This document shows positions 52,677 to 62,860 of a stretch of DNA of 64,000 bases, one piece after another. A program made the translations under genes and the position numbers. Under the pieces are notes generated by a model. The model did not search any database. It worked only from the letters and a program-made list of their open reading frames with translations, and had not been told where the DNA came from. The DNA is taken from contig NZ_CP053842.1 of the NCBI RefSeq assembly GCF_013201645.1, positions 1,488,001 through 1,552,000 of the forward strand. Direction: 5' to 3'. This DNA is from Campylobacter corcagiensis. Its GTDB lineage: Bacteria > Campylobacterota > Campylobacteria > Campylobacterales > Campylobacteraceae. How positions within the stretch are numbered: the stretch's first letter is position 1; every line of letters begins with the position of its first letter.

Positions 52677-53413
52677 TTAAATTTTTCTAAGATTGTGTCT
52701 GAGTGGGCCTTTTCCATGTCCTAAATTTGGAGCTTGTAGTATCGCTTCGTGGATATATTTTTTAGAAATTTTTATAGCATCTTCTAAGTTTTTACCAAGT
52801 GCTAAATTTGAGGCTATCGCAGTTGAAAACGAACAGCCTGTTCCATGTAAATTTTCACTATCTAAAAAATCGCTTTTAAATTCTAAAATTTTGCCATCTT
52901 TATAGTAGAGCCTGTCTACGCTTTTTTCACCAATTTTTATGTTTTTTATGACTACATTTGCATCAGCTTTTATATCTAAATCATCACCAAAAAGGCACTT
53001 TGCTTCATAGATATTTGGAGTTATAATTGTAGCAAATTTAAAAAGGTTTTTTAAATTTTGTATGTTTTCTTTACTCATTAGTAATGAGCCTGCTTTTGAT
53101 ATAAAGACTGGATCAAGCACTACAGGTACTTTTACGCTACTTAAAAACTCACGCATAACTTCTATAATGCTAGAATTTGAAAGCATTCCCACTTTAATAG
53201 CTGAAATCTCAAAGTCTGATAAAATAGCTGAAATTTGTGCCTTTAAAAACTCAGGCTTAGTGTCCACAACGCCTGTAACACCAAGTGTATTTTGTGCTGT
53301 TAAAGCAGTAACGGCTGTAGTAGTAAAAACGCCAAAATACTCACCCGTTTTTATATCAGCTTGAAGCCCTGCTCCACCGCTACTATCACTACCTGCTACA
53401 ATCAGGACTACTT

Positions 53414-53417
<4 letters not shown>
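52677..53417 (-). CDS. thiD: Hydroxymethylpyrimidine/phosphomethylpyrimidine kinase ThiD
   Basis: The 246-residue kinase makes HMP-PP for thiamine biosynthesis. Motifs: VAGSDSSGGAGLQADIKT (residues 7-24), VVLDPVFISKAG (about 99) and LHGTGCSFSTAIASNLA (about 190) for the anion hole. Its ATG overlaps the FtsB-like stop by 4 bases. It is the last gene of the recA-eno-ftsB-like run, which is unusual company for a thiamine enzyme. Confidence 0.92.
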
Positions 53418-55963
<2,546 letters not shown>

Positions 55964-55992
55964 TTTTATCCTTTTGTGAAATTTTAGTGTTA

Positions 55993-55998
55993 ATTATA
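55993..55998 (-). promoter_or_regulatory. -10 box of recA
   Basis: TATAAT on the minus strand (GACTATAATTAAC) lies 29 bases before the recA ATG. Confidence 0.7.
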
Positions 55999-56004
55999 GT
56001 CAAA

Positions 56005-56026
56005 TTTTACTTAGCAGTAAGTAAAA
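56005..56026. promoter_or_regulatory. Perfect inverted repeat between divergent recA and mqnD promoters
   Basis: TTTTACTTA and TAAGTAAAA flank GCAG. It sits upstream of both the recA -10 (55993-55998, minus) and the mqnD -10 (56033-56038, plus), where -35 contacts would be, so one bound protein could govern both. Confidence 0.5.
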
Positions 56027-56032
56027 ATGTAC

Positions 56033-56038
56033 TATACT
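56033..56038 (+). promoter_or_regulatory. -10 box of mqnD
   Basis: TATACT lies 22 bases before the mqnD ATG at 56061, with RBS AGGAGA in the leader. Confidence 0.5.
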
Positions 56039-56060
56039 AAGCAAAAATTTAGGAGATAAG

Positions 56061-56930
56061 ATGAAAAAAGAGATTTTTGTAGCACACTCACCTGATGCAG
56101 ATGATATTTTTATGTATCAAGCGATAAAATTTGGCTGGGTAGATAGTAAAATTTTAAGCTTTAAAAATAGAGCTGATGATATACAAACCCTAAACGAAGC
56201 AGCACTTAAAGGCGAGTATGACGCGTGTGCGATAAGTTTTAGTGCGTATCCTTTAATATCTTATGATTACGCACTTTTAAGATGTGCGGTAAGTTTTGGC
56301 GAAGGCTATGGTCCAAAACTTATAAAGAAAAAAGGGGTAAATTTAAAAAGAAATTTCAAAGTCGCACTTAGTGGAAAACACACCACAAACGCCCTGCTTT
56401 TTAGAGTGGCTTATCCTGATGCAAAGCCTGTTTATATGAATTTTTTGGGTATTGAAGATGCAGTTATAAACGGCGAAGTCGATGCTGGAGTTTTGATACA
56501 TGAAAGTATTTTGGAATTTAGTGACGAGCTTGAAGTAGAGCGTGAAATTTGGGATATTTGGTGTGAGTTAAGAGGGAGTGAAAATCTGCCTTTGCCACTT
56601 GGTGGAATGGCACTTAGAAGGAGTCTTCCTATAACTGATGCGATAGAGTGTGAGGGGGTTTTAACAAAAGCAGTTGAAATCGCTACAAAACATAAAAAGC
56701 TTTTAAGTAAGATGCTAATTGAAAGAAATTTGGTCCGCGTTGATGATGAAAAGCTTGAAAAGTATCTAAATTTATACGCAAATGATGAGTCAATCTCTAT
56801 GAGTGAAATTCAGCTAAAAGCGGTAAATAAGCTTTTTGAGATCGGATATAAAAATGGCTTTTATCCTAGCAAAGTAGATGCATTTAACTCTTTAGTTCCT
56901 ATCGAGTATGAAGGGCTTAGAAATTGCTAA
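56061..56930 (+). CDS. mqnD: 1,4-dihydroxy-6-naphthoate synthase MqnD
   Basis: The 289-residue enzyme makes 1,4-dihydroxy-6-naphthoate from cyclic dehypoxanthinylfutalosine in the alternative menaquinone route. Motifs: VAHSPDADDIFMYQAIKFG (residues 4-22), DACAISFSAYPLI (about 54), and VDAGVLIHESILEF plus LPLPLGGMALRRSLP. It overlaps murB by 7 bases. Pairs with mqnA at 31274. Confidence 0.92.
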   Translation: MKKEIFVAHSPDADDIFMYQAIKFGWVDSKILSFKNRADDIQTLNEAALKGEYDACAISFSAYPLISYDYALLRCAVSFGEGYGPKLIKKKGVNLKRNFKVALSGKHTTNALLFRVAYPDAKPVYMNFLGIEDAVINGEVDAGVLIHESILEFSDELEVEREIWDIWCELRGSENLPLPLGGMALRRSLPITDAIECEGVLTKAVEIATKHKKLLSKMLIERNLVRVDDEKLEKYLNLYANDESISMSEIQLKAVNKLFEIGYKNGFYPSKVDAFNSLVPIEYEGLRNC

Positions 56931-57694
56931 TTGATTTTAGTAAATTTAGCTCCATTAAAATCGGCGGGGTTTTTGAAGTAGCTGAAATTTCTTATGAAAA
57001 TGCTAGCGAATTTAATGGCGTGATAATTGGGGCTTGTAATAATATCTTAATCTCACCAAAGCCACCAAATTTGGGAATTTTAAGCGATGATTTTAAATTT
57101 ATAGAACTTTTAGATGATGAAATTTTAAGAGTTGGAGCTAAAACAAAAAGCTCACAGATTTATAACTTTGCTAAAAAGCAAAATTTAGCTGGATTTGAAT
57201 TTTTAAGGGGAATTCCTGGCACACTTGGTGGGTTATTAACCATGAACGCTGGACTTAAAGGCTTTGAAATTTCTAACTCCTTAGTGAGTGCAACAACAAG
57301 CAAAGGTAAATTTATACGTGATGAGCTTGATTTTTCATATAGAAAAAGCGAAATTCCAGGCGTAATATTTGAAGCGGAATTTAGTGTGAAATCTGGCTTT
57401 GATTCATCCTTAAGTGATGAAATTTCAAAAGCTAGAAACAATCAGCCAAAAGGCTATAGCTTTGGAAGTTGTTTTAAAAACCCAGCTAATGACTCAGCGG
57501 GGCGTTTGATAGAAAGCGTCCAGTTAAAAGGCTATAAAATAGGTGGTTGTAAATTTAGCGAAATTCACGCAAATTTTTTGATAAATTTTGATAATGGAAA
57601 ATTTGAAGATGCTACCAAACTTATAAATCTAGCCAAAAAAAGAGTCCTAGAAGAGCATGGCGTAAAGCTAGAGTGTGAAGTTAAAATAGTGTAA
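56924..57694 (+). CDS. murB: UDP-N-acetylenolpyruvoylglucosamine reductase MurB
   Basis: The 256-residue FAD enzyme reduces UDP-GlcNAc-enolpyruvate in peptidoglycan synthesis. Motifs: FSSIKIGG (N-terminal FAD), GIPGTLGGLLTMNAG (about 91-105), SFGSCFKNP with the catalytic Ser (about 180-188) and a C-terminal Glu (LECEV). It is the short type IIb. TTG start 56924, within the mqnD end, with AAGGGC upstream. Confidence 0.9.
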   Translation: MLIDFSKFSSIKIGGVFEVAEISYENASEFNGVIIGACNNILISPKPPNLGILSDDFKFIELLDDEILRVGAKTKSSQIYNFAKKQNLAGFEFLRGIPGTLGGLLTMNAGLKGFEISNSLVSATTSKGKFIRDELDFSYRKSEIPGVIFEAEFSVKSGFDSSLSDEISKARNNQPKGYSFGSCFKNPANDSAGRLIESVQLKGYKIGGCKFSEIHANFLINFDNGKFEDATKLINLAKKRVLEEHGVKLECEVKIV

Positions 57695-57703
57695 AAATAT
57701 AGC

Positions 57704-57709
57704 TATAAT
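57704..57709 (+). promoter_or_regulatory. -10 box of the PHP-domain gene
   Basis: TATAAT in AGCTATAATATG lies 37 bases before ATG 57747. A second candidate TATACT at 57734-57739 is only 7 bases from the ATG, which would give a leaderless mRNA. Confidence 0.5.
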
Positions 57710-57746
57710 ATGTTTTCATTAACAAAAGCTTACTATACTTTAAGTT

Positions 57747-58502
57747 ATGAAAGAGGTAGAATTTGACCTACATATGCACTCTATTTATAGCGATGGAAGA
57801 CCTGCTCCACACGATATTGTTAACATTGCTAAGAGTAAAAATATAGGCTTTGCAATCACTGATCACAACCATATAAAAGGTTCAATCATCGCTAAAAAAC
57901 TAGCTGATAAAGATGGCATTCCTTCGCTTTGTGGTATAGAGCTTGGCACAAATGAAGGCAAAGAGATGCTTATATACTTTGATAAACCTTTTAGAGCTGA
58001 AGAGTTTTATATAAAAGAAGTAGAGCCTTATAAAACAAGCAGAATGACTAGAATAAAGCGTTCTATGTGGGAGTTTGTGGGCGATGAGTTTATGAGCTTA
58101 AAAAGGCGTTATGAAATTTACTTTGTAACTATACCACACCCTTATGCTATGCTTTATAAAAGCGTAAAACACAACCCCTTGCTTTCAAATGCTATGCTAA
58201 AAGTAGCAAACGCAGTCGAAGCAGTAAATTTAAGCATAAGCAGTAAAGCAAACGCAAAAGCCTACTGGCTTGGTGTAGAACTTGGTAAATTCCTAACTGC
58301 TCCAAGTGATGCTCACCTTAAAAGCGACATAGGCTTAGTAACTACAAGGTTAGAATTTGATGAGAATAAAACCATAATAAAAAGCGATATTTCGCACAAC
58401 TTTACTCACTCTCACATACTTAAAAACTCTCTTACCCTGCTTCAAATAACCAAAGAAAATATCAACTACTCGCTTTTAAAAAGAGGAAGTTTTAAGCTAT
58501 GA
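57747..58502 (+). CDS. PHP-domain metal-dependent phosphoesterase
   Basis: The 251-residue protein has the PHP motifs FDLHMHSIYSDG (6-17, HxH metal ligands), ITDHNHIKG (about 37), CGIELGTNEG (about 61), IPHPYAM (about 126) and APSDAHLKSDIG (about 187). PHP enzymes hydrolyse phosphodiesters or monophosphates; the target is unknown. The SD before the ATG is weak. It overlaps the AlkD-like gene by 4 bases. Confidence 0.82.
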   Translation: MKEVEFDLHMHSIYSDGRPAPHDIVNIAKSKNIGFAITDHNHIKGSIIAKKLADKDGIPSLCGIELGTNEGKEMLIYFDKPFRAEEFYIKEVEPYKTSRMTRIKRSMWEFVGDEFMSLKRRYEIYFVTIPHPYAMLYKSVKHNPLLSNAMLKVANAVEAVNLSISSKANAKAYWLGVELGKFLTAPSDAHLKSDIGLVTTRLEFDENKTIIKSDISHNFTHSHILKNSLTLLQITKENINYSLLKRGSFKL

Positions 58503-59158
58503 TAGATGAAATTCTACTAAATTTAGAAGATTTTAGAGATGAAAAATATGCTAAATTTCAAAATAAACTTATAAAAACAGATATGAAAATTTTAGGCATA
58601 AGAACGCCTGTGCTTAGGAAATTTGCTAAAAAAGTAGAAAATTTAGAGTTTTTAAAGGCTAAAAAAAGAGAGATTTATGAGCTAAATTTGCTAGAAGCTT
58701 TTGTTTTATCGTCCATAAATTTAGAGTTTAAAACTAAACTTGAAATTTATAATAAATTTATAAAAAGAGTTGATAACTGGGCGTTAATAGATGCTGTTAA
58801 ATTTAAAGAATTTGATAGAAATATGCTTTTTGGCGAGATTAAAATTTGGCTTATTAGCAAAGATGAGTTTATAAAAAGGGCTGGATATGTAAATTTGCTC
58901 TATCATTTTGTAGATGAGAGGTGGCTTGATTTTATCTTTAGTATAAAAGATAACAACCTAGCTTACTATGATACTATGGGACATGCGTGGCTTATAAGTG
59001 AGTGTATGGCAAGATATCCTAGTAAGACTTTTGAGTTTTTAAAAGATAGAAATTTAAAAGAAAAAACCTTTAAAAAAGCGGTATCAAAAAGCCTTGATAG
59101 TTTTAGAGTGAGTGAAATTTATAAACAAAAGCTTAAGGGATTGAGACTTAAAAGCTAA
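58499..59158 (+). CDS. AlkD-like DNA alkylation repair protein
   Basis: The 219-residue HEAT-repeat protein is of the AlkD family, which removes alkylated bases without base flipping. Seen: MKILGIRTPVLRKFAKKVE (about 28-46), RVDNWALIDAVKFKEF (about 97-112, the AlkD active Asp/Trp), and YYDTMGHAWLISECMARYP (about 158). It begins at ATG 58499, overlapping the PHP stop (TATGATA). All hallmark regions are present. Confidence 0.82.
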   Translation: MIDEILLNLEDFRDEKYAKFQNKLIKTDMKILGIRTPVLRKFAKKVENLEFLKAKKREIYELNLLEAFVLSSINLEFKTKLEIYNKFIKRVDNWALIDAVKFKEFDRNMLFGEIKIWLISKDEFIKRAGYVNLLYHFVDERWLDFIFSIKDNNLAYYDTMGHAWLISECMARYPSKTFEFLKDRNLKEKTFKKAVSKSLDSFRVSEIYKQKLKGLRLKS

Positions 59159-59165
59159 ATTCTGA

Positions 59166-59171
59166 TATAAT
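59166..59171 (+). promoter_or_regulatory. -10 box of the FecR/OmpA/HD-GYP set
   Basis: TATAAT in CTGATATAATATAT lies 27 bases before ATG 59199. Confidence 0.65.
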
Positions 59172-59198
59172 ATATAAAATTTTTATCAAAGGCTAGAT

Positions 59199-59618
59199 AT
59201 GAAAAAAATTTTGATTTTGCTTTTTATGTTAGAAGCTGTTTTTGCTGGAGATATCGCTATAGTTAAGATGACTAAGGGAAGTCCAGTAGTTCAAAGAGAT
59301 GGTAAAAATCTAAATTTAAGCGTCGGAGATAAACTTAATAATAAAGATATATTAATAACTGATAAAAACTCTAAAGTTGGTGTGATTTTCAATGATGGAA
59401 GTACGCTTACTTTAAGTGAGGGAAGTTTTTTAAATATTGAGGAATTTACCTACGAACCAATAGAAGAGAAGTATAAATTCACTCTAAAGCTTGATAGGGG
59501 CGAGACTTTATTTGAGAGTGGTAAGATGGGTGAAGTAAGTCCTGAGAATTTTGAGTTTAAAATTCCAACTGGAACGATAGGAATAAGAGGAACAAAATTT
59601 ATCATAAATCTAAAATAA
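59199..59618 (+). CDS. Periplasmic FecR-domain protein
   Basis: The 139-residue secreted protein has a signal peptide (MKKILILLFMLEAVFAG) followed by a FecR beta-solenoid core: GSPVVQRDGKNLNLSVGDKLNNKDILITDKNSKVGVIFNDGSTLTLSEGSFLNIEEF (29-85) and the end GTIGIRGTKFIINL. Unlike FecR anti-sigma sensors it has no transmembrane helix or sigma partner nearby. It probably binds a ligand or the cell envelope. First gene of a three-gene set with the OmpA-like and CHASE2-HD-GYP genes. Confidence 0.82.
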   Translation: MKKILILLFMLEAVFAGDIAIVKMTKGSPVVQRDGKNLNLSVGDKLNNKDILITDKNSKVGVIFNDGSTLTLSEGSFLNIEEFTYEPIEEKYKFTLKLDRGETLFESGKMGEVSPENFEFKIPTGTIGIRGTKFIINLK

Positions 59619-59627
59619 AGGTCAGAT

Positions 59628-60203
59628 ATGGAAGCAGTTTTAGCGATGCTAGCTCTGATAGCTGGTATAAATTTCTTAGATAAAAATAGCACTCAAATAG
59701 TCTTGCTTGATAGCAATAAAACCTCATCTATAACGCTTAAAACCGCTTATAAAAGTGAGCTTTTAAGCACTCCAAATGAGTATTTATCAATAAACAACAT
59801 AAACCAAAATGAAAAAAGAGTTCTTAATAATAGCGAAGTAGAGGATAAATTTGGCTCTATCATAAAAGTAAGTGTAGATAAGCCAATAAGCTATAAACTA
59901 TACTTCACAAATTCAGACTCTCTTGATGAAAAATCCTTAAAAATCATACCTAAAATAAAACAAACCATAAAAGATAGATATCCTTGTGAAGTATCTATAA
60001 TAGGTCATACTGATACGATTGGTTCTAATGATATAAATAAAAAAGTATCTTTAAAAAGAGCAAAAAAAGTAGCTGGGATTTTTAAAGATGAAAATATCTC
60101 AAGAGTAGATATATACTCTTTTGGCGAGTCAAATTTGCTAGTAAAAACAGCTGATAATGTATTTGAACCAAAAAATAGGCGGGTTGAAATCCAAATAAGA
60201 TGA
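59628..60203 (+). CDS. OmpA-like domain protein
   Basis: The 191-residue protein has a short hydrophobic N-terminus (LAMLALIAGINFL) and a C-terminal OmpA-like peptidoglycan-binding domain (about 85-190), with KLYFTNSDSLDEKSL, VSIIGHTDTIGSNDINKKVSLKRAKKV (about 122-148) and NRRVEIQI at the end. The domain would bind peptidoglycan. It follows FecR by 9 bases and its stop overlaps the sensor gene. The beta-barrel is absent, so it is a free periplasmic anchor. Confidence 0.8.
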   Translation: MEAVLAMLALIAGINFLDKNSTQIVLLDSNKTSSITLKTAYKSELLSTPNEYLSINNINQNEKRVLNNSEVEDKFGSIIKVSVDKPISYKLYFTNSDSLDEKSLKIIPKIKQTIKDRYPCEVSIIGHTDTIGSNDINKKVSLKRAKKVAGIFKDENISRVDIYSFGESNLLVKTADNVFEPKNRRVEIQIR

Positions 60204-62101
60204 GATATCTAAAATTTATAGTTTATAGCCTTATGATGCTACTTGTAATGGCATTTGTGGCTAAAAGTAGCTTTGTTACTTTTATAGACTATAAAATTTT
60301 TGATATGTTTAGTAAAGATACTAAAACTTCTTCAAAATCTGTAATTATAGTAGCTATAGATGAAAAAAGCTTAAGTGCTTTGGGGCAGTGGCCGTGGAAT
60401 AGAATAATAACAGCTAAAATCACTCAAAATATCCTTATGGCAAAACCTGCTGTTTTGGGCATTGATATGATACTAGCAGAAAAGGATAGAACATCGCTTA
60501 AAGAAATATCTAAATTTTATGAACATAGCCTAGGTCTTAGTATAGATATAAATAGCGTTCCAGATATTTTACAAGATAATGATAAAATTCTCTCTTCAGC
60601 CCTAAGTGCAAACAAAAGCGTTTTAGGAACATTTATGGATAATAGCAACAAAGAGTGTGAGAAATTTACTACCATAAAAAGCGATCAAAATATAAAAAAC
60701 TTAGCTAAATTTAGCGGGATGCTTTGTAGCTACGATACTATAAATAACAATGCTAGCGGAAATGGATTTATAAACTCTAAAATCTCTATAGATAGAAATT
60801 TAAGGCAAAACGTCTCTTTTGTAAGATATAAAGATGCTATCGTGCCGTCTTTAACCATGGCTATGTTGATGCAAATAGATCCAAATATGACTCTAAAAAA
60901 TGCTAAATTTGGTACAATAGAACTTGAGTTTTTAGGTCAAAAAAGATATTTTAATAAAAAAGGAACCACACTAAACACTCCTTATGATTCAAAAAATTTT
61001 AAAATAGTATCTGCTGTAGATATCTTAGATGCAAATTTTGATAAGAGTATTTTAACAGGTAAACTGGTAATACTTGGTGCTACTGCTACAGGGCTTTATG
61101 ATCACTATATCAACACAGATGGAGTTATGTATCCAGGTGTTTTTTATCACGCTTCTTTTTTGGAAAATTTTATAAAAGACTCACTAATTATAAATCCTAT
61201 ATTTTTTAAAAATATCTTTTTTGCTCTATCTTTGGTTTTTAGTATGCTACTAATATTTTTATACAACAAAAAAGGCTATATTTATGCTATCGTATTTTTT
61301 AGTTTAGCATCTCTTTTGGTTACATCTATAGCATATATCTTTGTAAAAAAAGGAATTTACATCTCTGCTGGTTATTTTTTAGTGACTTCTATCATACCGA
61401 TGGTTGCTTTATCTCTTTTTGGTGCTTACAAAGGGGTAATAGAGAGAAAAAACCATATCTTAGATATGGAAAGTGCTAACCGTTCAACCATAGCTAGTAT
61501 GATAGCTGTAGTTGATAGTAAAGATGGCGAAACTGGTGGGCACATCATAAGAACTAGAAGCTATATAGAAGCTCTTTGTAAATACCTTTACAAAAAAGGC
61601 TTATATAAGGATATAATCACTCCTGAATTTATTGAAATTTTATATAGAGCTGTTCCACTTCATGATATAGGAAAGGTTGCAATACCTGATGATATCTTAA
61701 AAAAAGAGGGAAAACTCACTGAAGAAGAGATGAAGATAATGAAAACTCATGTCCAAAGAGGTAAAGAGATAATAGAAAAAAGCATATCAATGTCTGAAAC
61801 TAAGAATAAATTTCTTATTTCAGCTAGAAATATCGTCTATACTCACCACGAAAAATGGGATGGAAGTGGCTATCCGCAAGGGCTAAAAGGAGAAGAAATT
61901 CCACTTGAAGGAAGACTCATGGCTATAGCTGATGTGTATGATGCTCTTGTTTGCGAAAGATATTATAAAAAAAGTTATAGTTTTGAAAAGGCTGAAGATA
62001 TCATAATAAGCCAAAGCGCAAAGCACTTTGATCCGCTTTTAGTTGAAGCGTTTAAAAAGATAAGGGGCGAATTTAGAAATATCGCCCTTAAAATTTCTTA
62101 A
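60200..62101 (+). CDS. CHASE2 sensor with HD-GYP phosphodiesterase domain
   Basis: The 633-residue membrane protein has TM1 (about 5-22), a periplasmic CHASE2 sensor (about 23-330; FDMFSKDTKTSSKSVIIVAIDEKSLSALGQWPWNR), three more membrane helices (about 334-355, 362-385, 390-412) and a cytoplasmic HD-GYP domain. The latter has GGHIIRTRSYIEALCKYLY (the first His), VPLHDIGKVAIPDDILKKEGKLTEEEM, HHEKWDGSGYPQGLKGEEIP and MAIADVYDALVCERYYKKSY, with all metal ligands. It probably degrades cyclic-di-GMP in response to an envelope signal. Convergent with the next gene. Confidence 0.9.
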   Translation: MRYLKFIVYSLMMLLVMAFVAKSSFVTFIDYKIFDMFSKDTKTSSKSVIIVAIDEKSLSALGQWPWNRIITAKITQNILMAKPAVLGIDMILAEKDRTSLKEISKFYEHSLGLSIDINSVPDILQDNDKILSSALSANKSVLGTFMDNSNKECEKFTTIKSDQNIKNLAKFSGMLCSYDTINNNASGNGFINSKISIDRNLRQNVSFVRYKDAIVPSLTMAMLMQIDPNMTLKNAKFGTIELEFLGQKRYFNKKGTTLNTPYDSKNFKIVSAVDILDANFDKSILTGKLVILGATATGLYDHYINTDGVMYPGVFYHASFLENFIKDSLIINPIFFKNIFFALSLVFSMLLIFLYNKKGYIYAIVFFSLASLLVTSIAYIFVKKGIYISAGYFLVTSIIPMVALSLFGAYKGVIERKNHILDMESANRSTIASMIAVVDSKDGETGGHIIRTRSYIEALCKYLYKKGLYKDIITPEFIEILYRAVPLHDIGKVAIPDDILKKEGKLTEEEMKIMKTHVQRGKEIIEKSISMSETKNKFLISARNIVYTHHEKWDGSGYPQGLKGEEIPLEGRLMAIADVYDALVCERYYKKSYSFEKAEDIIISQSAKHFDPLLVEAFKKIRGEFRNIALKIS

Positions 62102-62664
62102 CCAAAAAATTTCTTAAACACGCCCTTAAAAGCACCACTTAAGCCACTTTTTTTCATAACGCCTTCTAAAAAGTCACTATAACTCATACCCTTTTGTTTA
62201 AGTATCATATTTAATTCATGCTCACTTGCATCCATTCCGCCAACTTGTTCAGCGTCTAGAAGTTTTTCATATATGGAAGTAATTGTTTTTATAGTGTCAT
62301 TATCAGCAGCTCTTCTAAAAGCAGTAAAGCCTGATATATTTCCATTTTCATCTGTTTGAACTTGAAAATCAGTTACAACCCAGTAGTATCTACCATCTTT
62401 TGCAAGGTTTTTTACAACTGCTGCCATATTTTTACCACTTTTTATTCTATCCCACATCATTTTAAATATAACCCTTGGCATATCTGGATGGCGAACTATG
62501 TTGTGCGGACTTCCAACTAGTTCATTAGCTTTATACCCTGAAATGCTTTTAAAGTAAGGATTTACAGAAGTTATTATTCCTTTTGTATTGGTTGAAGAGA
62601 TGAGATATCTCTCTTTATCTAATTGTATCATCTCATCAATTGGGGTTGGTTTATAAGTTGTCAT
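62098..62664 (-). CDS. PAS-domain protein of the Aer/CetB type
   Basis: The 188-residue protein has an N-terminal PAS domain (about 18-115) with the Aer-like FAD-binding region STNTKGIITSVNPYFKSISGYKANELVGSPHNIVRHPDMPRVIFKMMW, and a tail ending AFKGVFKKFFG. CetB in C. jejuni senses redox for energy taxis with CetA. No CetA/receptor gene is adjacent. Its stop overlaps the stop of the convergent HD-GYP gene by 4 bases, with no terminator between. RBS AAAGGTAGAAA before ATG. Confidence 0.8.
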   Translation of the reverse strand: MTTYKPTPIDEMIQLDKERYLISSTNTKGIITSVNPYFKSISGYKANELVGSPHNIVRHPDMPRVIFKMMWDRIKSGKNMAAVVKNLAKDGRYYWVVTDFQVQTDENGNISGFTAFRRAADNDTIKTITSIYEKLLDAEQVGGMDASEHELNMILKQKGMSYSDFLEGVMKKSGLSGAFKGVFKKFFG

Positions 62665-62701
62665 TTTCTACCTTTATAATAAATTTTTATCTATTCTATC
62701 G

Positions 62702-62713
62702 TAAGTTAACTTA
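62702..62713. repeat. Palindrome, first of two with core AAGTTAACTT
   Basis: TAAGTTAACTTA is a perfect 12-bp palindrome in the divergent PAS/catalase gap. A second palindrome with the same 10-base core lies 45 bases downstream centre to centre. Confidence 0.6.
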
Positions 62714-62745
62714 TGCTGATATTAAGCATTTATTATTTAAATTTT

Positions 62746-62759
62746 TAAAGTTAACTTTA
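62746..62759. repeat. Palindrome, second of two with core AAGTTAACTT
   Basis: TAAAGTTAACTTTA is a perfect 14-bp palindrome repeating the 10-base core of the element at 62702-62713. The exact core occurring twice within 60 bases suggests a pair of binding sites. Confidence 0.6.
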
Positions 62760-62806
62760 TTATTTCTGGAACTAATTTGATTTAACTAATGTTTATCAAA
62801 TAGAAG

Positions 62807-62812
62807 TAGAAT
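62807..62812 (+). promoter_or_regulatory. Probable -10 of katA
   Basis: TAGAAT in AAGTAGAATATG is the best -10 hexamer, 48 bases before the ATG; the start would fall in the adjoining palindrome. Confidence 0.45.
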
Positions 62813-62816
62813 ATGC

Positions 62817-62837
62817 AAACGATAAAATTTATCGTTT
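62817..62837. promoter_or_regulatory. Perfect 21-bp palindrome in the katA leader (candidate PerR/Fur-type operator)
   Basis: Two exact arms AAACGATAAA and TTTATCGTTT flank one base. The centre has the 7-1-7 layout of Fur-family sites (CGATAAA-A-TTTATCG). It lies just after the -10 and 23 bases before the ATG, where a repressor would block transcription. Confidence 0.6.
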
Positions 62838-62860
62838 ACTAAAATTTAAAAGGAAAGATT

